Shown: piece after piece, positions 43,936 through 55,704 of the stretch | Layout: every line of letters begins with the position of its first letter | Numbering within the stretch: position 1 is the stretch's first letter | Source of the DNA: Lindgomyces ingoldianus | Taxonomy: Eukaryota; Ascomycota; Dothideomycetes; Pleosporales; Lindgomycetaceae | Length of the DNA stretch: 64,000 nucleotides | NCBI RefSeq assembly: GCF_010093535.1 | Contig: NW_022985163.1 | Location: 396,666-460,665, forward strand | Direction: 5' to 3' | Position numbers and translations under genes: made by a program | Notes under the pieces: generated by a model | The model's database searches: none | What the model saw: only the letters and a program-made list of their open reading frames with translations | Told to the model about the DNA's origin: nothing

Positions 43936-46027
43936 ATTGTGGGCGATGGGAATGTGAAAGGTGGTCAGTTGGAAGATGGAGTTGAAGGGGGATGGTGGAC
44001 CGGATATAGATATAGTGGGTAGGAGGTGTCCTGACATAGAGGTTGGATGAGCGCCAGCATGCTATATTTATCAATGGATCGCATATAATGTCTCTCCGAC
44101 TCTTCAGTAGTTCTCCCAGAATATGTGGCAGCTTTTCCTCTTTAATTAGTACATTCATCAATTATAGCCGCCGCTCAATATGTCATCACAGTTTCTTCCA
44201 GTGACACTGACCCGACGTTTCAACTATACCCGACGCTAAAGATTTATTGGCTCTTACTGTCCGCAATCTCTCGCAATGGAAGACAGGGGATTCATGGGAT
44301 TGAGGGTAGGGGAGTGAGTTAGCAAAGTGTTGAGATCTAAACAATAGTATTAATAGATAGTGTAAGGCTTAAGGAGCCGGAAAGGGCTCTGAGCTGACTT
44401 TCTAGTGTGCGAAACAGGAGCTAGTTCTAATGAGTGAATAGTGCAGAGCATCGGTACGGTATAATGTGCGACACGATCCGAAACCGTGAAAATGTATGTG
44501 CCATGCGGTTGTATAATGTGCACTTGGAGAAGTACGTGTATTTAGGTTCAATTAGAGTTTGCGCACCGCTTTATAGTGATTGAGATGACTCAGTTGTGAG
44601 AAGCGAGTGCAATTTGCAGCATCTGCTAATGGGGCCGGGTTTACGGCAGCTGGCAATAGTAAAGACATTTAGTCTGTTGCAAAATTATCACTAAGTGGCC
44701 CTCTATATACCCCTAGGGAATGTGTGTGAGAGGTTGTAAATGCGGTAGCTAATTTCAATCTCCTCTTCCTCTTTAAAACCGTATCTCTTTTCCTCTATAG
44801 CGTACTAGGAAGTAAGCGTTGCCTAGCTCCTAGGAGGTTACCAAACGGCTTCAGAATCGGAGGGAGAGGAAGAGGAATAGGAGGAGAGTAGATTATAGAT
44901 TATATTCATCCTCTGTAGGATCGATATGACTTGACGATCGGGGGGGTAGCTTGTGTGCAGCGACGTTCGGGTGATAGGCTCTCAGTGGAGGATTGTATGG
45001 AAGTGGGGGCAGAGAGACTGAGTAAGAGTTGCATGGATTGGGGCTAAAGGAGCTGCAGAAGCTGTAGGAGCAGACAGTGGACAAGTCAGATGACTCGGTA
45101 AGGTCGGCGTTAATTTGCTGCTAAGTTCCTATTATACTCCTGTTCCGCAAGCTCTTCCCGACATATCTCTCTCCCTCTCTACGGGTTATTCGGTCCTAGT
45201 ATCGCTCAAGCTTCCCCTCCATCACTGTATTTTGATCCATCTCCTACGCCTCTCATTCGGTTAGCTAGTGAGCTAGCCTGCGTTGCATATCGTTTTGCTG
45301 CTGTTAGACTGGGTGTCATACAATCTCGATTGATTGCGCCTTCGCTATAGAAATACATCTTTCGAGCTTCCGGGGGAACTTGGATTGACACTCGAGAGCT
45401 GAAAATTAAGCCTTAGGATTTCAGCACGGCTGCTGCATTCCATAGCAGGCTCCCTGGTTTCCATTCCTTTTCCATTTATCTTCTAGAATCTGTAGGAGCT
45501 TATTAGGCTGAAATCGGAGTCAGGTTTCTTCCTCTGCGCGAAACAAAGCCCATTGTTTCTGCCAATCGATCTTTTTCCGGCTTGGCAAGAGCTCGGATCA
45601 TTCTGTAGGAATCTTGGTGCCTGACCTGTCTTTGGGGTGGAGGCGGTGCAGTTCGGATCCTGGCGTAAATCCACGCTTGCCATTTAAGGACTTGTTACGG
45701 TTTTTACCTTGGGGGACAACTGCAAATCAGCGATTAAAACCATCGTGCTTACCCTCTGCACCTAGATTTAAGCACTGCCCTGTGCGAAAATTCAATTAAG
45801 AATGCATTAGTAGCATCCTCTTACCGGAGATTCCACAGAATGCTGCAGGGGAAGTGCGCGGTGTCGTGTATGCCTCATCATAGGCATTGACCGTGCAGGC
45901 TTAACTTTGAGCCCGGTCATACCCATGTTCATATAAGCCCCGGGAGTGTATTTTGAATCGCGCTCGATTCCTAATTCTTGTTTGATTCTTTGGTGTTCTT
46001 CAGCCTTATCCAAATTTTCTGTTCGCA
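43936..46027. other. Gene-poor interval with one repeat copy
   Basis: Contains the right copy of the dispersed repeat. Short minus-strand frames (44893-45084, 45206-45391, 45807-46076) are unassigned. From about 45900 the DNA is the promoter of the next gene. Confidence 0.45.
44305..44485 (+). repeat. Dispersed repeat, right copy
   Basis: Partner of 41440-41640 in direct orientation. Shared blocks include GGGTAGG, TGTTGAGATC, CTTAAGGAGC, GGGCTCTGAGCTGACT and GGAGCTAGTTCTAATGAGTG. The two copies frame a segment of about 2.7 kb. Confidence 0.7.
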
Positions 46028-47574
46028 ATGTTCTTCGACTCGAACCAGGACAACAACTGCTCAAGACCTGATTCAATCTGCTCGTGCGACACTGGGAATG
46101 ACGATGAGTTATTCGACTATCTGATCAGGAAGTACACCACGACACAAATACAGAACAAGCTCAAAAACGCTCGTATGTTGAAAGGTATAGTTTGCCGTGG
46201 ATAAGCGTTTCGCTAACAGGTGCAGGTCGTAACTCTGGTTTTTCGTCACGGTCTGGATTCAGCTCAAGATCTGGGTCTAGCTCCATTTTCTCCTCAACAT
46301 CATCTTCCAAACGCGGATTCTCACGCTGTTCCGTGCACAGTGCTAGCAACCCCACACGTCCCCAGTATGATGCAGAACTGCCGTCCTGCAGCGAAGAACC
46401 GCATCCAGGCACTAGAGTCAACACTGATGCTGCGAGTTTGGGGCCGCTTACACAACCAACAAGCCAACAAACCAAACAGAACAATCCCTCAAAACAATAC
46501 CTATGTCCCTTTTGCGCCGAGTTTAATATCGAAAACGGGATCTCAAGAGAGGGCGATCTGGTGAAACACTTCAAGACCTATCACAATACAAACTTTCTAT
46601 GGATCTGCCGAGCCGGTGGCTGTGGACTCTCTTTTGATTTGCAATCGGCTTACAAGCTTCATTTAAACAATGGTCAACATCTGACTGGACCACTCTCACA
46701 TGGTTACGATAGGGTGCTACTGCAACCCCAAGTTGTGTTCGCCTGCGGCTTCGATGGTTGTAAGGAGGTGTACGAAGTTGACCCTATGAATCCAGATGCT
46801 ACGCAACCTTCCAAAGACTATTTCTCGCACGTGGTGGATCACATGAAGAAAATAAAAAATCGAAAAGTCCAATGTCCGTGGGAGGAACCAATAACCTGGA
46901 GCTATTCAACTAGGATGTGCAATCTACTCCGCCAATCGCAGGTTAGGACCTTCTGGAAGGCCGTCAACAAAGAAGTCAGAAACAAGTTATCGTGGCAGAT
47001 CCAGTACTCGACCGTTCTGCGGAAAAAGCTAGAGTGTAGAGATGTCAAAGATGCTGCACTGATTGTTCAAGTAGCCCAAGAGCTAGGCTCACGGCAGTTC
47101 TCCCAGAAATCCAGTCAACACCGCCCATTGAGTACGCTTAAATTACCTACCTTCGATGATAGCGTGGCCTCCAAGCAGCCGGAAGACCATGGCCTACTTG
47201 AATACTTCAACGTGCACCTGCCAAGTGATATGTCGGCCTTGCCCAATCCTGAATACCCAGCTCTTGAGGTACCAAAAACGGTTTCACGCCAGCCACCTTT
47301 TCCAGATTTGGAAGGTGTCGTTCTTCAAGGAGCCCACAGCTGGGCAGAAAATGAAGCGAACACTCCGTCCCTCGCCACCCCGCAAGGCGTAGGCACATTT
47401 TGGGCAACACCCCACTCAGACCTACATGCCCATGCTTCAACGTACGTTCCTGAAAACACCTCCTTTGGCTTTGACTCGGGAATAGACCCAGAAATGGTTT
47501 CCCAATGGCTCCCTACCCAAGTCCAATGGTATGACTCTCAGAAAGACGTTTCAATGGGAACTCCCCCTCGATGA
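46028..47574 (+). CDS. Fungal zinc-finger-like protein (C2H2-type), unknown role
   Basis: Two exons: 46028-46172 and 46220-47574 (47-nt intron, GTATGT/CAG); 499 aa. Another acceptor 6 nt downstream would also keep the frame. The first exon (MFFDSNQDNN...DDELFDYLIRKYTTTQIQNKLKN) joins a Ser/Arg-rich stretch with two copies of GFSSRSG-like sequence. Residues about 145-290 hold Cys/His clusters: LCPFCAEFN..DLVKHFKTYH, WICRAGGCGLSFDLQSAYKLHL and FACGFDGCKEVY...DYFSHVVDHMKK, which resemble three divergent C2H2 fingers. A basic helical segment follows (RTFWKAVNKEVRNKLSWQIQ). No signal peptide. The N-terminal LIRKYTT.QI..KL module and fingers recur in Pezizomycotina proteins of undefined function. 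Likely nuclear. Confidence 0.78.
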
Positions 47575-49047
47575 ACGACTTCCGGAGCTCGGCATTGAGG
47601 CATTAAGCTTGTATGTAGACGCACGAACGACTACGAGCGAGTTGCCTAGGTATCTTCATGTGTTAGTAAACCAACAACACGAAGTGCAAGAACAAAATAT
47701 CCCAACGCTGTAGAACCTGCTTCCAGTGTTCTAGATTGCAGCGATTGTCTGGCCTGCAGATCCACAACATGTTTCCTCAAGGAACAGTAACTGCACCGGC
47801 TAGCCACGTTCTTGTTGCGTGAAGGCATATTCAGTCTTCACGTACCGGACAGAAAGTTAAGTGTAGGAAGAAGGGACGAGAGAACGGTTGAAACGAGGCG
47901 TTTTCAGCTATGAGCGATGTATAAATCTGTGTAATTTTAATGTTTGTTGACCCTAACTCTATATCCATTAGCAAGAAACCTTTTTTGTTAATATCTCTTA
48001 ACGTAACAAAATTTTTTTTCCCATCATTATTCGCTTACTATTAAGTAAGGTACATTTCTATTGGGATCTTTTATCGGATAATTTAGCTATCGAGTTGCAA
48101 TACACGGTTCCGGAAGACCTGTCAGATCAGAAAAATAATTAAGTAGTCACAGAGAGCGGCACTAGACACAGATTTCATATGTGTGCGGTTAATGGAGGTG
48201 CCTCTCTATGGTAGTCACTCTAGAGCCCGGCGACGCTGGTAAGAATGGAATCAAGCAGGAGAAATGTGCGTCTGAGAATCCTTAGAGCACATTAACCTTA
48301 CGAAAGAGAGCGATTGGTGGGCTTTACGGTTATTTGCAGGTTACGGAATCAAGTGGAACCATTGGAAAAAGAAGAGGTGGGTCGATGGGTATGACTTTTG
48401 TAGATTTTGGGTTCGGTGGATGGGTAGGTAGGAATATTGTTTGTTGTTGAGGAGGATAGAAAAGGACAGGAGGCTAGAAGGGTCAGTCAATCAGTTGTGA
48501 GATATATACACCAATGTAGCATTCATGAGAGCACAGATATCCAGCTCGCTGTCAAAAGCGCTAACCAACTAAAACTTTAGATCCAGAAAACTTCCAACAT
48601 ACCAGCCAATGTCTTCGTGGCGGTACGCATGCTAAGACGGCAGGTACTGAGTTCGAAATAGCGCCCATGTGTGTGCTTGTTCATTCAGATCGCTATATTT
48701 TAGCATTTGGATTGGTCCATGTTAGATGAAGCGTCGATAATGGTCAGGGGACGCACGTCGGCATGTAGGCAAATAGAGCAAACGTTGTCGTCTGTATGAT
48801 ATGAGTTGTAATGAAACTACTAGAGAAAATAGGGTATCTGGTGGAAAATATGTGCGAGAAACATAGGGAAAGTGGTGGGGTGGGAGAGTTTACGTCCTCT
48901 ATCGGCTGACTGACCTCAAGAGCGATGCACCACCCACAACTGCGTACACCAGTTAGTATCATATCGTACAAAGGTCATCGTACAACTAATAAGACATCGC
49001 AATCCAATCCGTGGGCTCGAGGCCTGAATCGAGCCAACCATACCCAC
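47575..49047. other. Gene-free interval
   Basis: AT-rich near 47920-48060. A tRNA-like A-box occurs on the minus strand near 48560 but no T-arm fits. No gene supported. Confidence 0.5.
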
Positions 49048-50876
49048 CTAATCCTCATCTCCCTCATCCTTCTTCCCCTCCACCGTAACCATCTCAACCT
49101 CCTTCTCCACATTCCCCTTCCGATCCCTCGTCGTGATCCGATACTTCCCACCCTCCCAAAGATCCTTGAACGTTAACTCCTTCGTCCTCCCCAAACTCTC
49201 AATATCTCCAATCCTTTCTAACGTATCCTCCAGGAACTTCTCAAAGCCCGGCTTCGCACAAATCTCGTTGAAAGCGCGCTGCATGGGCACGCTGTCAGCG
49301 CGGACCATGGCGTGGGAGTCGATTGCGAAGATAGAGAGATCATGGTGTTGGCGGATGAAGTCGGCGCGCGTCATTATGTAACGGGCTTCATGCAGCGGGA
49401 ATTCTGGGAGTATGTGTCCGCGTTCCGGGTGATAGTTTTGGTCCATTTGGAGGGATTTCTTGTACAGTGCGTTTGCGAGGACCATGGCGGTGGACTAGGT
49501 GAGGGGTTAGATGAAGATTCGGATAGGAGAGAAGGGTATATCCGATGAGAAAGAAGATTTAGCCATGTTGATTAAGTACTTACGGCGTATTTCTGCTGAT
49601 CCATGACATCATCGTCCATCTCGGCACCAAGAATACCGCAGTTGTTTAGGAACCACGTCTTCTCCATCTCGCAAATGTGGTCGCACATGGATATCATGTT
49701 GTTTGACTTGGCAACTCGGTTCAAGAAGGTTAGTCGGCCGCCGATCTTGTCGTACACTTCTTCAAGCGTTGCTTCTGACGTTTGCTCGTTCCAATACTTC
49801 ATTCGATAGTTCCGCAGCGCCTGCATGGCATGACCTTTTTCAAGGTCTTTAACCTGGGTCACCTCCATTCGTGTTGCATGTTGCTTCAGCCTCTCATACA
49901 CCCAGTACTTATCCGAGTTGATGATGACCGTGGCGAGGTTGGAGGCGGCCCATTGCTCTGCTCGCTGCTGGATGAGCTCAATCAGGTCTCGGCCATCCTC
50001 GTCGTCCCGTATGAGATGAGCTTGATTGATGATGAGGATTAGCGGTCGTCCCACTCTCTTCCGTCGGTTCAACGCCACCTTCTCCAGCTTGTTGAACGCG
50101 CGCTCAATGTCTAGAAGAGCTGACGCGTCACGGGGTCCACGGATGGAGAAAAGCGCGCCGATGTTGTCCTCGTGGAACTCGAAGTCCAAACACCTGCCAA
50201 GCCTTATGCGAAAGATCTCTGGGTCGGCATGTGATTCCAACATGGCGACTCCTTCCCCTTCGATTTTGGACATGGCATCGATCAGCATAGAACTCTTGCC
50301 AGTTCCCTTTTCGCCGATGAGGAGGTGGTAGCGGCCCCGGTCTTCGCCTTTTACGATAGCATCGATCTTTTCCTGCTCGACTCGGGGGATCCATCGATCA
50401 TAGTCGTCGCCGACACCAGGGATAGCGCCCATTTGGGATTTGGGGACTTCTTTGCCATGGGCAGCAAGCTCCAGCACAGGGTCGCCCGGCCGAAATGCAT
50501 TCTCCATCTTTTCCAGAACAAGGTATTTATAGTACCGCGTGTAGGTGAAGCCGACTAATCCCAGAATGGAGATGGAAGCAAAGGTGGTCATGGCGGCCTC
50601 AAACATTTTCCACGCAGTTCCTTTCCATTGGGCTTTTGAATGGATGGTGTCGCCTTCGGAAGCACCTTCTGTTGCATCATCGACGGGATTTGGGGCATCA
50701 TTTCCTGGGGTTGGGGGACCAGACTGGCCAGTGAGGTGGCGACAAAATGCAGGTCGCGTGCAACTAGCTACAACAAGGCCAACCCGCCGTAACCGGTTCA
50801 GGGAAGAGGACGGACGTTGAAACGTGACATGGTGTCGCGCAATGGCAGAACTGGATCTCAGGGCATGTGGTAGCAT
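49048..50876 (-). CDS. Mitochondrial membrane P-loop ATPase (AAA/STAND-like)
   Basis: Two exons: 49584-50876 and 49048-49494 (89-nt intron, GTAAGT/TAG); 579 aa. The first about 50 residues are Arg/Ser/Ala-rich without acidic residues, a mitochondrial presequence type. One hydrophobic segment lies at 97-113 (TTFASISILGLVGFTY). Walker A is GEKGTGKSS at 188-196. The expected Walker B strand is LILIINQAHLI at 279-289, where NQ stands in place of the usual DE. Conserved-looking DDEDGRDLIELIQQRAEQWA and NSDKYWVYERLKQHATRMEV follow. The C-terminal part is soluble. The protein is probably anchored in the inner membrane with an ATP-binding domain in matrix or intermembrane space; the function is unknown. 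Confidence 0.82.
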
Positions 50877-51599
50877 TAAGATTAGTACAGGTGCGGCGAC
50901 GGCTCGCGTCCGGTGTCGCGTGAGGTGTCAGGGCGCGTTTGTTGTGGGGTGGGTCAACACAGAGGGGAACCTGGGCGGGGAAAGCGAAAGTAGCAAAGAA
51001 AGAGAATTAGAGACACGACGACGAAGGAAGGGATTGGGGATGCAGGGCAAGGAGAGTGTCCGGAGAGGGTGAATTGGGGGGATGTGCCTTTGAGATTGAG
51101 GGAGTGAGATTTCAGGGAGAGGTGCAGCGGAGGCTAGTGGGCGATCCAGCCCAGCCAAGGTGGGAGCGGCGAGCTGGGCGGAGAGGAAGACGACAGACAC
51201 AGCATGGTGGGTGGACGGGGGTGAAGAATGGAACTGGACACACTAGCAGCGTGGTCACAGTCAATTGCGACGGCGGATGTCAGCGATGCGAATAGGAATC
51301 CCGAGATTGGAGCGCTCAAGGCAAGGCTGAGAGGCTGGAGTGTGGCGGGTGGGCCAACTTCACCCTCGGAAACGATTCGGCGAAGCGGGTGCATCCGGCG
51401 GCTTGGTAGAAAAAAAGTTTGGAGCGGAGCAGCATCGACTCTTTTTTTTTTCGCTCATCCCATCGTGCCCGCTGCCATTGTACATTAATGCCACCGGTTT
51501 GTATATTATCTCCTTCAGACGAAGCCAGATCTTCTTTCATGCGCCGTGCCTTCTGCGACGTGTAATTGTTTGCCTTCCCCCCAGATAGACACTGCAGAC
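50877..51599. promoter_or_regulatory. Shared divergent promoter region (ATPase / CLU1)
   Basis: The 723 bp between the two start codons must carry both promoters. Both products are tied to mitochondria, so co-regulation is possible but unproven. No TATA or CCAAT consensus stands out. G/A-rich on the + strand around 50960-51070. Confidence 0.4.
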
Positions 51600-54500
51600 A
51601 TGGCGGCAAGCAACAATGACGCTTCCAAGACCGGTGAGCTTCCTCTGCCCGACCACCTCTGAGCCAGTCCCCCCCCCCCCCGCCCACAACAGTTTATTTC
51701 CGCCCGGCATTGCACGCCACAGCTCATGGCTAACCGCTACTGTGTCCCAGACGTCGCCGAGTCCGTGGCCGCAGAGCAGACACTGAACGGCCAGGTTGCC
51801 GCTGCTGAGCAGCCGGAGGGGAATGGTCCCAGTGTGCCCCATGTCGACAGTATGTTGGACGACAGAAAGCACTCCGGCGGCGGATCGAATGCTGAAGGAG
51901 CTCCAGATGTATTCCAAGTCACCATCAAGCTCCCCCACGAGCCGTTTCAGACACAGATCATGGTAGCGCGAGCTCCCCAACCCCAGTGCTCACCCCCGCT
52001 GACAATGGCAGCTCTCGACCCAGGAGCAGGTGCAGGACCTCCGCCAGTCCGTTGTCGAGACCCCGCAGACGTTCCAGTACTCGTGCTTCCACCTCGAGCA
52101 CGACGGCAAGCGCATCAACGACTTCGTGGAGCTCTCTGAGGTCCCTGGCCTGAAGCCAGACTCCGAACTGACGCTCATCGAGGACCCCTACACCGAGAAG
52201 GAGGCACGCATGCACGTAATTCGTGTCAGGGAGCTGATCGGCGCTACTGGCGACAGGACCGACACGCTGCAGGGCATCATGGCCGGTCTCTCCCTGCACG
52301 ACACGGTCGCCCAGGACGACTCTGAGAGCGCGAAGCAGAGCGTCGCCGAGCAGTCGGTGCTGGGTGACTACGACTTCAAGGCGCCTGGCTCCGTGAAGAC
52401 GCTGTTGCCGCCCCCCCAAGACCCCGCCCCGAAGACAATCAAATCAATCTCCGTGTCCCCCTGGAATCCCCCGCCATACCACCTGCGGTCAAAAGGACAC
52501 CTCCTGTACCTGCAGCTCACCACCAACGAGGGCGATCAGCACCACATCACTGCACATGTCGGGGGCTTCTATGTTAACAAATCCTCAAACACAAAGTTCG
52601 ATCCATTCCCGCGCCCCGCACCAAAAGACTACTCCGCACACTCCCTCCTCACGCTCATCTCCAAGGCCTCTCCGTCATTCGAGTCTTCTTTCAAGTCTCT
52701 CCTGGAGCACAATGCGAAGAAAGACCTCCTTACCATCTTCCAACTCTCCAATGCCATCCCGGCCAACCCGTGGCTGGTCCCCGCGCCGAATTCCTCCCAC
52801 ACCGTACACCAAGCCGACCTGGCACGGACGCAAGAGAGCTATCTCATATCTGGGGTGGATAGCACGGAGACACTACGCGACTGGAATGAGGAATTCCAAT
52901 CGACCCGGGAGATGCCAAAGGAGGCGGTGCACGACCGTGTTTTCCGGGAACGCCTCACCTCGAAGCTTTTTGCGGATTACAATGAAGCGGCCACGCGCGG
53001 TGCAATGCTGGTAGCTCGTGGGGAGATTGCCCCACTGAACCCTACTGAAGCCAAGGATGCCCAGATCTTCGTCTACAACAACATTTTCTACTCGTTCGGC
53101 GCTGATGGTGTTGGGACGTTTGGCACAGAAGGAGGGGATGAGGCGGCTCGCGTCGCTGTTGGTAAGGACGTCGTCGGAGTTCGGACGGTGAACAACTTCG
53201 ATATCCAGGGTCTTTTCACCTCCGGCACCGTTGTTGTTGACTACCTCGGAAAGCGTATTGTCGGTCAAAGCATCGTCCCTGGGATCTTCAAGCAGCGAGA
53301 TCCCGGCGAGCACCAGATCGACTATGGCGCGGTTGAAGGCAAAGAAATCGTTGCAGATGACAAGACCTTCGTTCCTCTCTTCGAGCAGCTTTCAAAGGCT
53401 CTCAGAGTCAAGAAGCACCCTGTTTGGGACAAGGATAATGTTCGGCATGAATTAGAAGGAAGCGTCGAGACCAAGGGTCTCATTGGCACTGACGGAAGGC
53501 GGTATGCCCTCGATCTTTACCGACTGACTCCCCTGGATGTCTCCTGGGTTGAGGAGTACTGGAGCGAGCCTGGAAAGGATGGAGAGGCTAAACCGAAAGA
53601 GAAGGACTATCCGCACAGAATGGCCACTCTCCGACCCGAGCTTGTCGAGTCCTATGGACGACTCAAGCTTCGAGACTATATTAAAATCGAGCTTGCCAAA
53701 AAAGCCGAGGCATCGAAGGAGGCCGAAGGCGAAGAAAAGAGGGTGGTAAATGGCGATGCAAACCCGTCAACAGAAAATAAAGAGGAGTCATCCGAGTCGA
53801 AGGAAGTGAAGGAAGATGTCGAGGCCAGCGAGCAAGATCGTGTGGACATTTCTGGCTTCCAGTTCGCCCTCAACCCTGACGTCTTCTGCGGCCAGCATCC
53901 TCAGTCTGAAGAAGACAAAGTTGAGTGGTCCAAGGATGAGGCGGAAGTTCGTGCGGCTTGCAACTACCTCCTCACAGACATTATTCCCCATCTGATCCAG
54001 GAACTCAAGGACGGCGAAGTCGGCTTCCCGATGGATGGCCAGTCCTTGAGCACCCTGCTCCACAAGCGAGGCATCAACATCCGATATCTAGGCAAGATTG
54101 CTCAGCTTTCCGACAAAGAAGATCCTCGGCTGCAAGCCTTGAAACGACTAGTTATCCAGGAAATGATTGCGCGTGGATTCAAGCACTTTGCGAATTCCAA
54201 GATGCGGAATCTTCCTCCTCCATTTGCGGCTGCATGCGTTGCGCATCTGTTGAACTGCCTGCTGGGCAGTGATCTGAATGCTAAACCCGTCGCTGAGACT
54301 GATTCAACATTAAAATCGATGTACCCGGAAGCTGATTTCGGATTCGAGGCGGTTACTGCTGAGAGTTTGAAGAAGGAAGTCGTAGCACATGTCGCATTGA
54401 GGTATCGATACAATCTCGGAAAGTCTTGGATCGAGCCTGGTAAGCAGACGCAACTTCTCCGAGAGGTCTGCTTGAAGCTAGGTCTACAGTTGGAGATGAA

Positions 54501-55704
54501 GGAATATGCATTCACGAAGCAGGTCGTGGTCAATGGTACTTCCACCGACACCAACAGCACCCCAACGGCGAACGGACATACTACCACTTCGAGCAAGAAG
54601 AAAAAGAACAAGAACGCGAATGGTTCTCCAACACGTGCCACAAGCCCGGTTTGTGCGGCTCCTCCTCAGACTTTCCACGCCGACGATGTGCTCAACATTG
54701 TCCCGGTAGTCAAGGAAGCTTCACCAAAGAGTCTTCTTGCGGAAGAAGCTTTAGAAGCTGGCCGGATGTCTGTTGCACAGGACCAGAAGGAACTTGGCCA
54801 AGAGCTCCTCCTCGAATCGCTATCTCTCCACGAACAAATCTACGGTGTTCTCCACCCCGAAGTCGCGCGCGTATACCACACACTCTCCAACCTCCTCTAC
54901 AATCTCGATGAAAAAAACGCCGCAGTCGAGCTCGCCCACAAAGCCGTCATCGTGTCCGAACGTACTCTCGGTGTCGACCATGCCGATACCGTCCTCAACT
55001 ACCTCAACCTCGGCCTCTTCGAGCACGCTAACGGCAATACTAAAGCCGCACTAGCGTATGTCCGGCACGCGCTAGAACTCTGGAAGGTCATCTACGGTCC
55101 CAACCACCCTGATTCCATCACCACACTCAACAATGCAGCCGTAATGTTGCAGTCTATGAAACAATACCATGAGTCCCGCCTGTGGTTCGAAGCCTCGCTC
55201 GCGATTTGCGAAGACGTGTCCGGCAAGCAATCGATTAATACAGCCACCCTCCTCTTCCAACTCTCGCAAGCCCTTGCCCTAGATAAAGATATGCGTGCCG
55301 CTGTGAATCGTATGCGCGAGTCGTATAATATCTTCAACACCGTCCTCGGCCCCGACGACCGCAACACCAAAGAAGCAGAACAATGGCTCGAACAGCTGAC
55401 ACAATCCGCCGTTATTCAGGCTAAGCAACTGCAAGACCTCGCCAAAGGACGCGTGCGCCGCGTGCAGTTGACTGGCACGGGCAGTCGTGGGAGCCTGAGA
55501 CCGCAGCCGTCGGTTGGGCAGGTGGCGAGTGGTATTGAGGCTAGCGGGAATGGAGTTGGTGGTGCGGCCAGGGGGAGTAGGGTTGACCAGAGGAGTATCG
55601 AGGAATTGTTGAGGTATATTGAGGGGACAGATGGGCCGAAGGCGAAAGGACAGAAGAAGGGTACACAGAATCCGAAACGAAGGACGCAAAAGGCCGTGAA
55701 CTGA
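51600..55704 (+). CDS. CLU1: Clustered mitochondria protein CLU1 (eIF3-associated p135)
   Basis: Three exons: 51600-51633, 51751-51962 and 52012-55704 (introns 117 and 49 nt); 1312 aa. Order: an acidic N-terminus, a ubiquitin-like CLU-N region (FQVTIKLPHEPFQTQI and QDLRQSVVETPQTFQYSCFHLEHDGKRINDF) and GSKL-type linker. The central CLU domain follows (ARTQESYLISGVDSTETLRDWNEEFQSTREMP and NNFDIQGLFTSGTVVVDYLGKRIVGQSIVPG), then the p135/CLU helical region. A basic Lys patch (SSKKKKNKN) precedes C-terminal TPRs (LHPEVARVYHTLSNL, GVDHADTVLNYLNLGL, GPNHPDSITTLNNAAV). CLU proteins bind nuclear-encoded mitochondrial mRNAs and keep mitochondria dispersed; the yeast protein co-purifies with eIF3. The tail is Lys/Arg-rich. 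Exon 1 encodes only MAASNNDASKT. Confidence 0.95.

Noticed and set aside
48530..48680. tRNA-like A-box (TTAGTTGGTTAG on the minus strand)
   Set aside because: No GGTTCRA B-box and no closing acceptor or T-stem at proper distance.
53788..54641. Antisense frames within CLU1 exon 3
   Set aside because: Shadows of a conserved GC-rich coding exon.
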